This document shows positions 19,037 to 27,405 of a DNA stretch of 64,000 nt, piece after piece. Source of the stretch: an uncultured Oscillospiraceae bacterium (GTDB lineage Bacteria; Bacillota; Clostridia; Oscillospirales; Ruminococcaceae); the NCBI GenBank assembly GCA_910579545.1, contig CAJTVI010000008.1, positions 1 to 64,000 on the forward strand, read 5' to 3'. The first letter of the stretch is position 1. Each line of letters opens with the position of its first letter. The notes under the pieces are model-generated. The model was given only the letters and a program-made list of their open reading frames with translations, was not told where the DNA came from and made no database searches. The position numbers and the translations under genes were made by a program.

Positions 19037-20911
19037 TTGAACCATCTGGGAGAGTATGATGTGATCGTGGTCGGCGCGGGGCATGCCGGCATCGAGGCGG
19101 CCCACGCGGCGGCAGTGCTGGGGGCGCGCACCGCCCTGTTTACCATGAGCCTGGACGCCATTGGCAACATGCCCTGCAACCCCAGCATCGGGGGAACCGC
19201 CAAGGGGCATCTGGTGCGGGAGGTGGACGCGCTGGGCGGGCTGATGGGGATCGCCGCCGACGCCACCTTTTTGCAGAGCCGGATGCTCAACCGGGGCAAG
19301 GGCCCCGCGGTGCACAGCCTGCGGGTGCAGACCGACCGCAAGCGGTACCACATGTACATGAAGCAGGCGCTGGAAAAAACCCCCGGCCTTGCCATCCATC
19401 AGGCCGAGGTCACGGCGCTGGAGATCGAGGGCAGCGCGGTGCGGGGCGTTTTTACCCGGCTGAACGGGCATTACAGCGCAAAATGCGTGGTGCTGGCAAC
19501 CGGCACAAATTTGGGCGGCAAGATTTTTGTGGGGGATGCCAGTTACCAGAGCGGGCCGGACGGCCAGCACGCCGCCTGCGCCCTTACCGAAAGCCTGCGC
19601 GCGGCCGGCCTGCCGCTGCGCCGCTTTAAGACCGGTACCCCCGCCCGGGTGCACCGGCGCAGCATTGATTTTTCCCGCCTTGTCTGCCAGCCGGGCGATC
19701 CGGAGGAGGAGCTGCAGCCCTTCAGCTTCCTCACCGACGGCCCGCTGCACAACCGGGTAAACTGCTACATCGCCTACACCAACCCCGCCACCCACGACAT
19801 CATCCGGCAGAACCTGCATCGTTCGCCCCTGTACGGCGGGATGATCGAGGGGGTGGGGCCGCGGTACTGCCCCAGCATTGAGGACAAGGTGGTGCGGTTT
19901 GCCGAAAAGGACCGGCATCAGATCTTTGTGGAGCCCTGCGGCGAGGATACCGAGGAGATGTACCTGCAGGGCATGAGCTCGAGCCTGCCGGAGGACGTGC
20001 AGAACGCGATGTACCACAGCATCGAGGGGTTTGAGCGGCTGGAGATCATGCGGCCAGCCTATGCCATCGAGTACGACTGCATCGACCCCACCGCCCTCTA
20101 TGCCACCCTCGAGTGCAAGGCGGCGGCAGGGCTGTACGGCGCGGGGCAGTTCAACGGCACCAGCGGGTACGAGGAGGCGGCGGCCCAGGGCCTTTTGGCG
20201 GGCCTCAACGCCGCGCGCCGTGCGCTGGGAAAGCCGCAGCTGGTATTGGCGCGGCACACAAGTTACCTGGGGACGCTGGTGGACGACCTTGTAACAAAAG
20301 GGGTGCTGGACCCCTACCGGATGATGACCAGCCGCAGCGAGTACCGGCTGGCCCTGCGGCAGGACAATGCCGACGAGCGGCTGACCCCCATCGGGCGGGA
20401 GTATGGCCTGGTGGACGACGCGCGCTGGGCCCGGTATGAGGCGGGGCAGGCGGCCAAGCAGGCCGAGCTTGCCCGGCTGGCAGGGGTGTATGTGAGCGCC
20501 GAGGCGCTCAACGCCCAGCTGCCGCCCGACGCCGCGCCCTTTGCCAGCGGCGGCAAGGCGCTGGAGCTTTTGCGCCGGCCGGGGGTGAGCTACGGGATGC
20601 TGGCGGCTGTTGTGGGCAGGGGAGAGGGGGTCAGCCCGCGGCTGGCCGCCAAGATCGAGACCGAGGTGCGCTATGCGGGGTACATTGCCCGGCAGGAGCG
20701 GGCCATCCGGGAGGTGGCGCGGCAGGAGGAAACCCCCATCCCGGAGGATTTTGACTACGCGCCCATCGCGGGCCTGCGGCTGGAGGCGCGGGAAAAGCTG
20801 GCCCGCATCCGCCCGCGCAGCCTGGGCCAGGCTGGGCGCATCCCCGGCGTTTCGCCCAGCGACGCCGCCGTGCTGGCGGTGGCCCTCAAGGCCGCGCGGG
20901 GGAAGATTTAA
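19037..20911 (+). CDS. mnmG: tRNA uridine-5-carboxymethylaminomethyl(34) modification enzyme MnmG (GidA)
   Basis: A 624-residue FAD enzyme, partner of MnmE. The dinucleotide fold opens with DVIVVGAGHAGIEAAHAAA. Signatures GGTAKGHLVREVDALGG and GPRYCPSIEDK and the C-terminal helical part (DFDYAPIAGLRLEAREKL) are present. The length is normal. The start is TTG at 19037 preceded by AGAGGGGAACTGTT; a longer upstream frame does not resemble MnmG. MnmE and MnmG flank the phosphoesterase gene here instead of being adjacent. Confidence 0.97.
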   Translation: MNHLGEYDVIVVGAGHAGIEAAHAAAVLGARTALFTMSLDAIGNMPCNPSIGGTAKGHLVREVDALGGLMGIAADATFLQSRMLNRGKGPAVHSLRVQTDRKRYHMYMKQALEKTPGLAIHQAEVTALEIEGSAVRGVFTRLNGHYSAKCVVLATGTNLGGKIFVGDASYQSGPDGQHAACALTESLRAAGLPLRRFKTGTPARVHRRSIDFSRLVCQPGDPEEELQPFSFLTDGPLHNRVNCYIAYTNPATHDIIRQNLHRSPLYGGMIEGVGPRYCPSIEDKVVRFAEKDRHQIFVEPCGEDTEEMYLQGMSSSLPEDVQNAMYHSIEGFERLEIMRPAYAIEYDCIDPTALYATLECKAAAGLYGAGQFNGTSGYEEAAAQGLLAGLNAARRALGKPQLVLARHTSYLGTLVDDLVTKGVLDPYRMMTSRSEYRLALRQDNADERLTPIGREYGLVDDARWARYEAGQAAKQAELARLAGVYVSAEALNAQLPPDAAPFASGGKALELLRRPGVSYGMLAAVVGRGEGVSPRLAAKIETEVRYAGYIARQERAIREVARQEETPIPEDFDYAPIAGLRLEAREKLARIRPRSLGQAGRIPGVSPSDAAVLAVALKAARGKI

Positions 20912-20941
20912 GGGCAATTCCAGGGCAACTCTAAGGCAATT

Positions 20942-21053
20942 CCAGGGGGAAAGATCCCCCTGGACCCCCATTATTGGTAATTGGCTCAAGGCGGGGGTCT
21001 GGGGGCCGCGGCCCCCAGATCGGCTTGATCGGCTTGATCGGCTCGATCAGCTT
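20942..21053. repeat. Inverted pair of G-run hairpin repeats plus four 9-bp tandem repeats
   Basis: A reverse-oriented hairpin (CCAGGGGG/CCCCCTGG, 20942-20971) and a forward one (GGGGGTCTGGGGGC/GCCCCCAGATC, 20992-21025) belong to the same two-hairpin repeat family, here without the variable-arm hairpin. The forward unit runs into four 9-bp repeats, GATCGGCTT, GATCGGCTT, GATCGGCTC, GATCAGCTT (21018-21053), an expansion of its terminal GATCGGC motif. It lies between mnmG and rsmG. Confidence 0.75.
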
Positions 21054-21114
21054 GGGATCTGCCCCTGAAAGCGGCCTGTGTAAAAATTCGGAAAAAGGAC
21101 GGGAGGAATATCCC

Positions 21115-21858
21115 ATGATCGACCCCCAGCGCCTGATCAAAAAATGCGCCGGCCTCGGCCTGTCTTTAAGCGCAGAGCAGGCCCGGCTGCTTGACCGGTA
21201 CGCCGAACTGCTGGTGGAAACCAACCGGCGGATAAACCTTACCGCCATTACCGGGCCGGAGGAGATCGAGGACAAGCATTTTATCGACAGCCTCCTGCTG
21301 GCCGCCCAGCCCGAAATCGCCGGCCAGGTGGTGGACGTGGGCAGCGGGGCGGGCTTCCCCGGCCTTGTGGCAAAAATCTACAAGCCGGAGATCGCCCTCA
21401 CCCTGATGGAACCCACCGGCAAGCGGCTGGATTTTTTGCGCTATGCGGCGGCCCAGCTTGGCCTTGCCGGGGTGGAGTTTGCCAAGGAGCGGGCCGAGGA
21501 GGCCGCCCGCAAGGGCTGGCGGGAACAGTTCGACGCGGCCACCGCCCGCGCAGTAGCCGCCCTGCCCGCCCTGGCCGAATACTGCCTGCCGCTGGTAAGG
21601 GTAGGAGGCAGCTTTTTGGCCATGAAGGGCGCCAGCGGCCCCGCCGAGGCCGACGCCGCCCGCGCCGCCGCCCAAACGCTGGGCGCGGGCGGGGCCGACC
21701 TGCGCAAGGCGAACCTGCCCGGCGGGGACGAGCGCTGGCTGGTGGTCTATCAAAAACATATCGCCACCCCTGCCGTCTATCCCCGCGCCGGCGGCAAAAT
21801 TGCCAAGGCGCCGCTGCTGAAGCAGCCATCACCCGGCAGGGGCAGGCACGGCCTTTAG
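21115..21858 (+). CDS. rsmG: 16S rRNA (guanine(527)-N7)-methyltransferase RsmG (GidB)
   Basis: A 247-residue SAM-dependent methyltransferase that makes m7G527 in 16S rRNA, a modification linked to streptomycin sensitivity. Motif I is VVDVGSGAGFPGL (about residues 68-80), preceded by NRRINLTAITGPEEIEDKHFIDSL. The ATG at 21115 has GGGAGG 9 bases upstream, which decides it against upstream in-frame starts. It follows mnmG after a repeat-filled gap. Confidence 0.95.
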   Translation: MIDPQRLIKKCAGLGLSLSAEQARLLDRYAELLVETNRRINLTAITGPEEIEDKHFIDSLLLAAQPEIAGQVVDVGSGAGFPGLVAKIYKPEIALTLMEPTGKRLDFLRYAAAQLGLAGVEFAKERAEEAARKGWREQFDAATARAVAALPALAEYCLPLVRVGGSFLAMKGASGPAEADAARAAAQTLGAGGADLRKANLPGGDERWLVVYQKHIATPAVYPRAGGKIAKAPLLKQPSPGRGRHGL

Positions 21859-21966
21859 AAAAAAGGGACAAAGAGCAAAAAGAAGGATAAGGCGCCGCTT
21901 GACAAAGGGGAGCATGGTTTTTAGGGCAACAGGGACAAGGATCAAAAAGAACAGGAGCGCGGGAGC

Positions 21967-22197
21967 ATGAACCAGATCAACAAAACGCTGTATCTCTTTA
22001 CCGCCATTGTGTTTGGGCTGATGGCCGCGGGGTATGCGGCGGTGCTCGTCGTCGATTTTTACACCGGCGTTATCCCCGGCTGGCTGATCACGCTGCATGT
22101 TTTGGTCGTGATCGTGTCGTCGGCCGCCTGCTGGCTCAGCGTCAGGCGGTATAAAAGGCTGCCAAAAGAGCCAAACGAAAAGCCAAAGAAGCCTTAA
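21967..22197 (+). CDS. Small two-helix membrane protein, unknown function
   Basis: A 76-residue protein with two hydrophobic segments (about 9-32 and 41-60) and a Lys/Pro-rich cytoplasmic tail (KRLPKEPNEKPKKP). AGGAGCGCGGGAGC before the ATG supports translation, and a terminator follows at 22233. I do not recognise a family. The 108 bases upstream hold no other gene. Confidence 0.6.
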   Translation: MNQINKTLYLFTAIVFGLMAAGYAAVLVVDFYTGVIPGWLITLHVLVVIVSSAACWLSVRRYKRLPKEPNEKPKKP

Positions 22198-22577
22198 CGG
22201 CAAAAAATTTTTTTCGCACAAAGGCGGGGATCGGGCGGGATTCCCGCCCCTTTTTTGGTTTTGGGGCGAAACCTGGGGAAAGCTGCCGATGGAAAATACT
22301 GGAAATATTTCCCCGGCTGTGCTATGCTGAAGCTGCGGCAGAAAAGCGGACAGGCCCCGCCCGGCGCGCCAAAGTCTCTGTATTGCCAAAAGCCAGCTGC
22401 TAAGCTGGTTTTGACATACTTTCCGCGCGCCAAAGCCTGCGCTGCTGCCTGCCGTCCGCTGCCCAAAATCCATTGCTTTGCAGGTTTTGGAGAGAGCGTT
22501 GTTTTCTTATTGAACCGCCGCATATAACGGCCGGCTTTTTGGGCCGGCCCGCCTGCCGCGAAAGGGGAGAATCGGGG
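22198..22577. other. Intergenic region with terminator and probable noc promoter
   Basis: A rho-independent terminator (GGGCGG-GATTC-CCGCCC then TTTTTT, 22233-22256) closes the preceding genes on the plus strand. Downstream, TTGTTT (22499-22504) and TATAAC (22523-22528), 18 bases apart, are a plausible promoter for noc. I see no gene in the remainder. Confidence 0.55.
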
Positions 22578-23495
22578 ATGCTGCCAAAACGACCCAAAAC
22601 CGCCGGCAGGGTGCTGCTGCTGCCCATCGGCCAGGTGGAACCCTCGCCCTACCAGGCCCGCGAGGAGTTTGAACCGGAGGAGATCGCCCAGCTTGCCCAG
22701 AGCATCCTGCAAAACGGCCTGCTCCAGCCGGTCACGGTGCGCCGGCTCGGCCCCGGCCGCTACCAGCTGGTGGCGGGCGAGCGGCGGCTGCGGGCCTGCA
22801 AGCTGGCCGGCCTGCCCGAACTGCCCGCCATCCTCTGCGACTACGAGGAAACCCAGACCGCCGCCCTTGGCCTTTTGGAAAACCTCCAGCGCCAGGCCCT
22901 CAACCCCTTTGAGCAGGCAAAGGGCATCCGGGAGCTCATCGCCCTCTGGGGCTGCACCCAGGAGGAGGCCGCCCGCCGCCTTGGCATGGCCCAGCCCACC
23001 CTCAACAACAAGCTGCGGCTGCTCTCCCTAAGCCGGGAAGAGCAGGGCCTCTGCCTCAGCCTCGGCCTTACCGAGCGCCACGCCCGCGCCGCCCTGCGCC
23101 TGCCCGGCCCCGGGCGCAAAAAAGCCTTGGAGCAGATGGCAAAGCAGGAAATGACCGCCAAGCAGGCGGACGAGTACATTGAGCGGCTTTTGCACCGCCC
23201 GCCTCGCCGCCGCACCATCCCCATGGTGCGGGACGTGCGCATCTTTGTCAACACCATCAACCGGGCCGTGCGGCTGATGGTGGACGCCGGCGTTCCGGCC
23301 TCCAGCCGGAGGGAGGACGGCGAGGGCTATATCGAGTACACCATCCGGATCCCCACCGCCCGCCCTGACCCCGCCGGCCCGCGCGCAGCCCGCCCCCCGC
23401 AGGAGCAGGCGTATCCGTGCCCGCAAACGCCCCAGGCCCAGCAATCCCTCCCACCCCAGCAGGGCAGCCAGGAGGCGCTGGCGGGCAGCAGGTAA
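22578..23495 (+). CDS. noc: Nucleoid occlusion / ParB-like DNA-binding protein Noc
   Basis: A 305-residue ParB-family protein. The ParB N-terminal domain includes QPVTVRRLGPGRYQLVAGERRLRA and ENLQRQALNPFEQAKGI (box II). A helix-turn-helix follows (TQEEAARRLGMAQPTLNNKLRLLSLS, given as two parts around GMAQPT). The position upstream of parA-parB next to rsmG matches Bacillus noc, which binds Noc-box sites and blocks division over the nucleoid. The C-terminal 50 residues are Pro/Gln-rich and low-complexity. ATG 22578 has GGGGAGA upstream. Function as occlusion factor rather than a second partition protein is inferred from gene order. Confidence 0.85.
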   Translation: MLPKRPKTAGRVLLLPIGQVEPSPYQAREEFEPEEIAQLAQSILQNGLLQPVTVRRLGPGRYQLVAGERRLRACKLAGLPELPAILCDYEETQTAALGLLENLQRQALNPFEQAKGIRELIALWGCTQEEAARRLGMAQPTLNNKLRLLSLSREEQGLCLSLGLTERHARAALRLPGPGRKKALEQMAKQEMTAKQADEYIERLLHRPPRRRTIPMVRDVRIFVNTINRAVRLMVDAGVPASSRREDGEGYIEYTIRIPTARPDPAGPRAARPPQEQAYPCPQTPQAQQSLPPQQGSQEALAGSR

Positions 23496-23569
23496 CCCGA
23501 CAAAAAAGCCGCCCAGGCATCGCCTGACGGCGTGTGCGCCCTTGTGAAGGGACGCAGCCAAGGCCCCCA

Positions 23570-23585
23570 TGTTCCAACTGGAACA
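23570..23585. promoter_or_regulatory. Imperfect parS-like site
   Basis: TGTTCCAACTGGAACA has the same 7-base arms as the two perfect parS sites but AC in place of the central CG. It lies 53 bases before the perfect site at 23638. It may be a weaker ParB site or a Noc-type variant. Confidence 0.55.
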
Positions 23586-23637
23586 TGGGGGCTTCCCTCT
23601 GCCGCCGCCCAAAAACAGCCCCGCTTTCCAAAGCCAA

Positions 23638-23653
23638 TGTTCCACGTGGAACA
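23638..23653. promoter_or_regulatory. parS site upstream of parA (perfect palindrome)
   Basis: TGTTCCACGTGGAACA, identical to the site at 18134. It lies between noc and parA, about 115 bases upstream of the parA promoter -35 box. ParB bound here could also repress its own operon. Confidence 0.9.
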
Positions 23654-23766
23654 ATGCGCCGGCCGCCGCGGGCACAGAGCCGCCCAAAACCTTCCTAAAG
23701 GCTGCAAATCGTATTGTTTTACCAAATCCTGTGGCAAAACATCCCTTTATCCACAAGATATGCAGG

Positions 23767-23795
23767 TTTCAAAAAGAGGGGGGCTGTGCTATAAT
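23767..23795 (+). promoter_or_regulatory. Probable parA promoter
   Basis: TTTCAA (23767-23772), 17 bases, TATAAT (23790-23795). The -10 is perfect and the -35 weak. Transcription would give a leader of about 165 bases before parA that is rich in G and holds no evident structure. Confidence 0.6.
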
Positions 23796-23965
23796 AAAAA
23801 CGATTGGGACAAAAAATGTCTTAAAAAAGGATGTGCAGCCCTGCCCGCCCTTGCAAAGGGGCAAAAAGGGGAGAGCGGCCTAAAAGCAGGGGCGGCCCGG
23901 GCAAGGGCCGGGCCCCGCGGCGGGGCAGCTTTTTTAGGCGGCGGGCAGCAAGGAGGAAAAGGGAT

Positions 23966-24727
23966 TTGGGCAAGGTAATTGCGATCGCGAACCAAAAGGG
24001 CGGCGTGGGCAAGAGCACCACGGCGGTCAATCTGGCCGCCTGCGTGGCGGAGCGGCATAAAAAGGTGCTGGTGGTGGACATGGACCCCCAGGGCAACACG
24101 ACCAGCGGCTACGGCGTGGCCAAGCGCGGGGTGGACAAAGGGACCTACGAGCTGCTGATCGGCGAGGCCGAGCCGGCCCAGACCATCCGCGGCACCAAAT
24201 TCTCGGTGGACGTCATCCCCTCCAACACCCAGCTGGCCGGCGCGGGCATCGAGCTGGTGGACCTGCCCCACCGGGAGAGCCGGCTGCGGGAAGGGCTGGC
24301 GGCGGTGGTGCCCCGGTACGACTATATCTTTATCGACTGCCCGCCCAGCCTTGACCTGCTCACCCTCAACGCCCTGTGCGCCTGCGATTCGGTGCTGATC
24401 CCGCTGCAGTGCGAGTATTTTGCGCTGGAGGGGCTTAGCGAGCTGATGGCTACCCTCAAAACCGTGCGCAAAAAATATAACCCCTACCTGGACGTGGAGG
24501 GGGTGGTTTTTACCATGTACGCCGGCCGGCTCAACCTTACCCTGCAGGTGGTGGAGCAGGTCAAAAAGTATTTTGGCGACAAGGTCTACAAAACCACCGT
24601 GCCCCGCAACGTGCGCCTGTCCGAGGCGCCCAGCTACGGCGAGCCGATCAATATCTACGACCCCGCCTCCAAGGGGGCCGAGGCCTATTTTGAGATGGCA
24701 GACGAACTGCTTAAAAACAACGAGTGA
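23966..24727 (+). CDS. parA: Chromosome partitioning ATPase ParA/Soj
   Basis: A 253-residue Walker-type ATPase for chromosome segregation and DnaA control. The deviant Walker [17 protein letters not shown] begins near residue 8, followed by [11 protein letters not shown] and [16 protein letters not shown] choose TTG at 23966, since AAGGAGG lies 9 bases upstream and [12 protein letters not shown] is the normal N-terminus. A longer upstream frame is low-complexity and unsupported. parB follows after 12 bases. Confidence 0.95.
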   Translation: MGKVIAIANQKGGVGKSTTAVNLAACVAERHKKVLVVDMDPQGNTTSGYGVAKRGVDKGTYELLIGEAEPAQTIRGTKFSVDVIPSNTQLAGAGIELVDLPHRESRLREGLAAVVPRYDYIFIDCPPSLDLLTLNALCACDSVLIPLQCEYFALEGLSELMATLKTVRKKYNPYLDVEGVVFTMYAGRLNLTLQVVEQVKKYFGDKVYKTTVPRNVRLSEAPSYGEPINIYDPASKGAEAYFEMADELLKNNE

Positions 24728-24739
24728 GGAGGAATGCCC

Positions 24740-25633
24740 ATGGCACCCAAAAAGAGGGGATTGGGGCGCGGGCTGGACAGCCTGTTTGAGGACGCGGCCC
24801 AGAGCCCCGAGGCCGGCGTGACCAGCCTGCCTTTGCGGGAGATCGAGCCGGACAAGGATCAGCCCCGCAAGGAGTTCAGCGAGGAATCCCTGGCCGAGCT
24901 GGCCGACAGCATTGCCCAGCACGGCCTTTTGCAGCCCATCGCGGTGCGGCCGGCGCCCTCCGCCTCCGGGCGGTACCGGATCATCGCGGGCGAGCGGCGC
25001 TGGCGTGCCGCCCGGATGGCCGGGCTTACCGAGGTGCCGGTGGTCATCCGGGAGGTAAGCGACGAGCAGGCGATGGAGCTTGCCCTGATCGAAAACCTGC
25101 AGCGCGAGGACCTGGACGCGGTGGAGGAGGCCTTTGGCTACCAGCAGCTGATCGAGCGCTGCGGCCTCACCCAGGAGCAGGCCGCCCAAAAGCTGGGCAA
25201 GAGCCGCAGCGCGGTGGCCAACAGCCTGCGGCTGCTGGGCCTGCCGGCCGAGGCGCTGGACCTGCTCAAGAGCGGCGCGCTCACGGCCGGCCACGCCAAG
25301 GCGGTGCTGGGCCTTGCGCCGGAGGGGCAGGCCGAGGCCGCCCGGCTGATCGCCCAGCAGGGGCTGAACGTGCGGCAGGCCGAGGCCCTCTGCAAAAAGC
25401 TGGCAAGGCCGGCCCGCGCGCAAAAGGCCCCCAAGGCCCCCGGCCCGGCCCTGCCGCGGGAGGTGGAGCTGAGCCTGCGGGAGAGCTTGGGCAGCGAGGT
25501 GTCGGTGGCCTACAAAAAGGGCCGCGGCACCCTCACCGTGCATTTTTACTCGGACGAGCAGCTTACCGCCTTTGCAAACCTGTTGGGAAAATACGATAAG
25601 GAGACCGAGGGCGGCCCGGGCAGGGCAGAGTAA
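24740..25633 (+). CDS. parB: Chromosome partitioning protein ParB/Spo0J
   Basis: A 297-residue CTP-dependent parS-binding clamp. The N-terminus APKKRGLGRGLDSLF is typical. GERRWRAARMAGL is the CTP-binding C-motif region, ENLQREDLDAVEEAFGY is box II, and a helix-turn-helix lies near LTQEQAAQKLGKSRSAVAN. The second of two closely spaced ATG codons (24740) is 7 bases from GAGGAGG and is preferred over the ATG at 24734. Its likely targets are the parS sites at 18134 and 23638. Confidence 0.95.
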   Translation: MAPKKRGLGRGLDSLFEDAAQSPEAGVTSLPLREIEPDKDQPRKEFSEESLAELADSIAQHGLLQPIAVRPAPSASGRYRIIAGERRWRAARMAGLTEVPVVIREVSDEQAMELALIENLQREDLDAVEEAFGYQQLIERCGLTQEQAAQKLGKSRSAVANSLRLLGLPAEALDLLKSGALTAGHAKAVLGLAPEGQAEAARLIAQQGLNVRQAEALCKKLARPARAQKAPKAPGPALPREVELSLRESLGSEVSVAYKKGRGTLTVHFYSDEQLTAFANLLGKYDKETEGGPGRAE

Positions 25634-25822
25634 GCCCGCGCGCCTGCCCTGACCGGAAAAGGCGGCCCGGCCGCGCGGGGCGGGCGAAAGCCGGCAGGCG
25701 GGGCCGCGGGCAGCCAGGGCGACAGGCGAAAGCCGGAGCCGCAAAAGCCCGCGTGCCAAAAGGGCTAAAAAGGCCCAAAACACAAAGAAACAAAAAGAAC
25801 AAGGCAAGAGAGGGGAAAAACC

Positions 25823-27130
25823 ATGCTGGATCTTCGATTTGTGCGGGAAAACCCGGACGCGGTAAAGGAGAACATCCGCAAAAAATTCCAGGAGGACAAG
25901 CTGCCGCTGGTGGACGAGGTGATCGCGCTGGACGCCGAAAACCGTGCCGCGGTCAGCGAGGCCAACAGCCTGCGGGCGGCCCGCAACGCGCTCTCCAAAC
26001 AGGTGGGCATGCTGATGGGCCAGGCCAAAAAGGACCCTGCCAAGGCGGCCGAGGCCGAGGCGGTCAAGGCGCAGGTCACCGCCCAGGCCGACCGGCTGAA
26101 AGAGTTAGAGGCCAAGGAGGCCGAGCTGGATCAAAAGATCACCAGGATCATGATGGTGATCCCCCAGATAATCGACGCCAGCGTGCCCATCGGCCCGGAC
26201 GACAGCGCCAACGTGGAGGTGCAGCGGTTCGGCGAGCCGGCGGTGCCCCCCTTTGAGGTGCCCTACCACACCGAGATCATGGAGCGGTTTGACGGCATCG
26301 ACCTTGACGCTGCGCGCCGGGTGTCCGGCAATGGGTTCTACTACCTGCAGGGGGACATCGCCCGGCTGCACGAGGCGGTGCTGGCCTACGCGCGGGACTT
26401 TATGATCGACAAAAAAGGATTTACCTACGTTATTCCTCCCTTTATGATCCACGGCAATGTGGTGCAGGGGGTCATGTCCTTTGCGGACATGGAGTCGATG
26501 ATGTACAAGATCGAGGGTGAGGACCTCTACCTCATCGGCACCAGCGAGCACAGCATGATCGGCAAGTTCATCGACCAGATCATCCCCGAGGACCAGCTGC
26601 CCCAGACCCTCACCAGCTACAGCCCCTGCTTCCGCAAGGAAAAGGGCAGCCACGGCATCGAGGAGCGGGGGGTCTACCGCATCCACCAGTTTGAAAAGCA
26701 GGAGATGATCGTGGTCTGCAAGCCGGAGGAGAGCATGCAGTGGTACGAGAAACTCTGGCAGAACTCGGTGGAGCTCTTCCGCACGCTGGACATCCCGGTG
26801 CGCCAGCTCGAGTGCTGCTCGGGGGACCTTGCCGACCTCAAGGTAAAAAGCTGCGACATCGAGGCCTGGAGCCCGCGGCAGAAAAAGTACTTTGAGGTGT
26901 GCAGCTGCTCCAACCTCGGGGACGCCCAGGCCCGGCGGCTCAAAATCCGCATCAAGGGCGAGGACGGCAAAAACTACCTGGCCCACACCCTCAACAACAC
27001 GGTGGTGGCCCCGCCCCGGATGCTGATCGCCCTTTTGGAGAATAACCTCGAGGCCGACGGCAGCGTAAAGATCCCGGCCGTTCTGCAGCCGTATATGGGC
27101 GGCAAACAGCGGCTGGTGCCCAAGCACTGA
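25823..27130 (+). CDS. serS: Seryl-tRNA synthetase
   Basis: A 435-residue class II synthetase that charges tRNA-Ser. The N-terminal long coiled-coil arm (about 30-110) contacts the tRNA variable arm. Motif 2 is seen as SPCFRKEKGSHG followed by IHQFEKQE, and a C-terminal block with SCSNLGDAQARRLKIR and motif 3. A GAGAGGGGAAAAACC ribosome site precedes the ATG. The 189 bases upstream hold no T-box or other recognisable leader. A terminator follows at 27250. Confidence 0.96.
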   Translation: MLDLRFVRENPDAVKENIRKKFQEDKLPLVDEVIALDAENRAAVSEANSLRAARNALSKQVGMLMGQAKKDPAKAAEAEAVKAQVTAQADRLKELEAKEAELDQKITRIMMVIPQIIDASVPIGPDDSANVEVQRFGEPAVPPFEVPYHTEIMERFDGIDLDAARRVSGNGFYYLQGDIARLHEAVLAYARDFMIDKKGFTYVIPPFMIHGNVVQGVMSFADMESMMYKIEGEDLYLIGTSEHSMIGKFIDQIIPEDQLPQTLTSYSPCFRKEKGSHGIEERGVYRIHQFEKQEMIVVCKPEESMQWYEKLWQNSVELFRTLDIPVRQLECCSGDLADLKVKSCDIEAWSPRQKKYFEVCSCSNLGDAQARRLKIRIKGEDGKNYLAHTLNNTVVAPPRMLIALLENNLEADGSVKIPAVLQPYMGGKQRLVPKH

Positions 27131-27249
27131 AGGCAGCGCAGCCGGGCGCCATACCCGCCGTTTGCCGGCGCCCCCCGCCGAGCGCCGGCCGCCAGCGCTC
27201 GCCCGGCCGTCGATCCGCCAACCCAGCGGCGGGCGCCAAAACATGAAAG

Positions 27250-27283
27250 ACCGCCCTCACAGCCTGAATGCTGCGGGGGCGGT
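27250..27283 (+). terminator. Rho-independent terminator after serS
   Basis: Arms ACCGCCC and GGGCGGT with an inner CAGC/GCTG pair around CTGAAT, followed by TTTGTTTT. It lies between serS (plus) and the end of the dctM gene (minus), so it may partly serve both. Confidence 0.75.
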
Positions 27284-27405
27284 TTTGTTTTACTGGCCGG
27301 CCGGGCAAAGCGGCTGGTTTTTAAAAAGGATTTTGTGCAAGGGGATCTGCGGATCGAATACTTCCCAGCTTGACCGGGCCGGACGTCACAGCCTGCACGG
27401 AGGAA

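Noticed and set aside
25634-25822. Ser T-box upstream of serS
   Set aside because: No AGGGTGGNACCGCG-like sequence or terminator is visible in the 189 bases.
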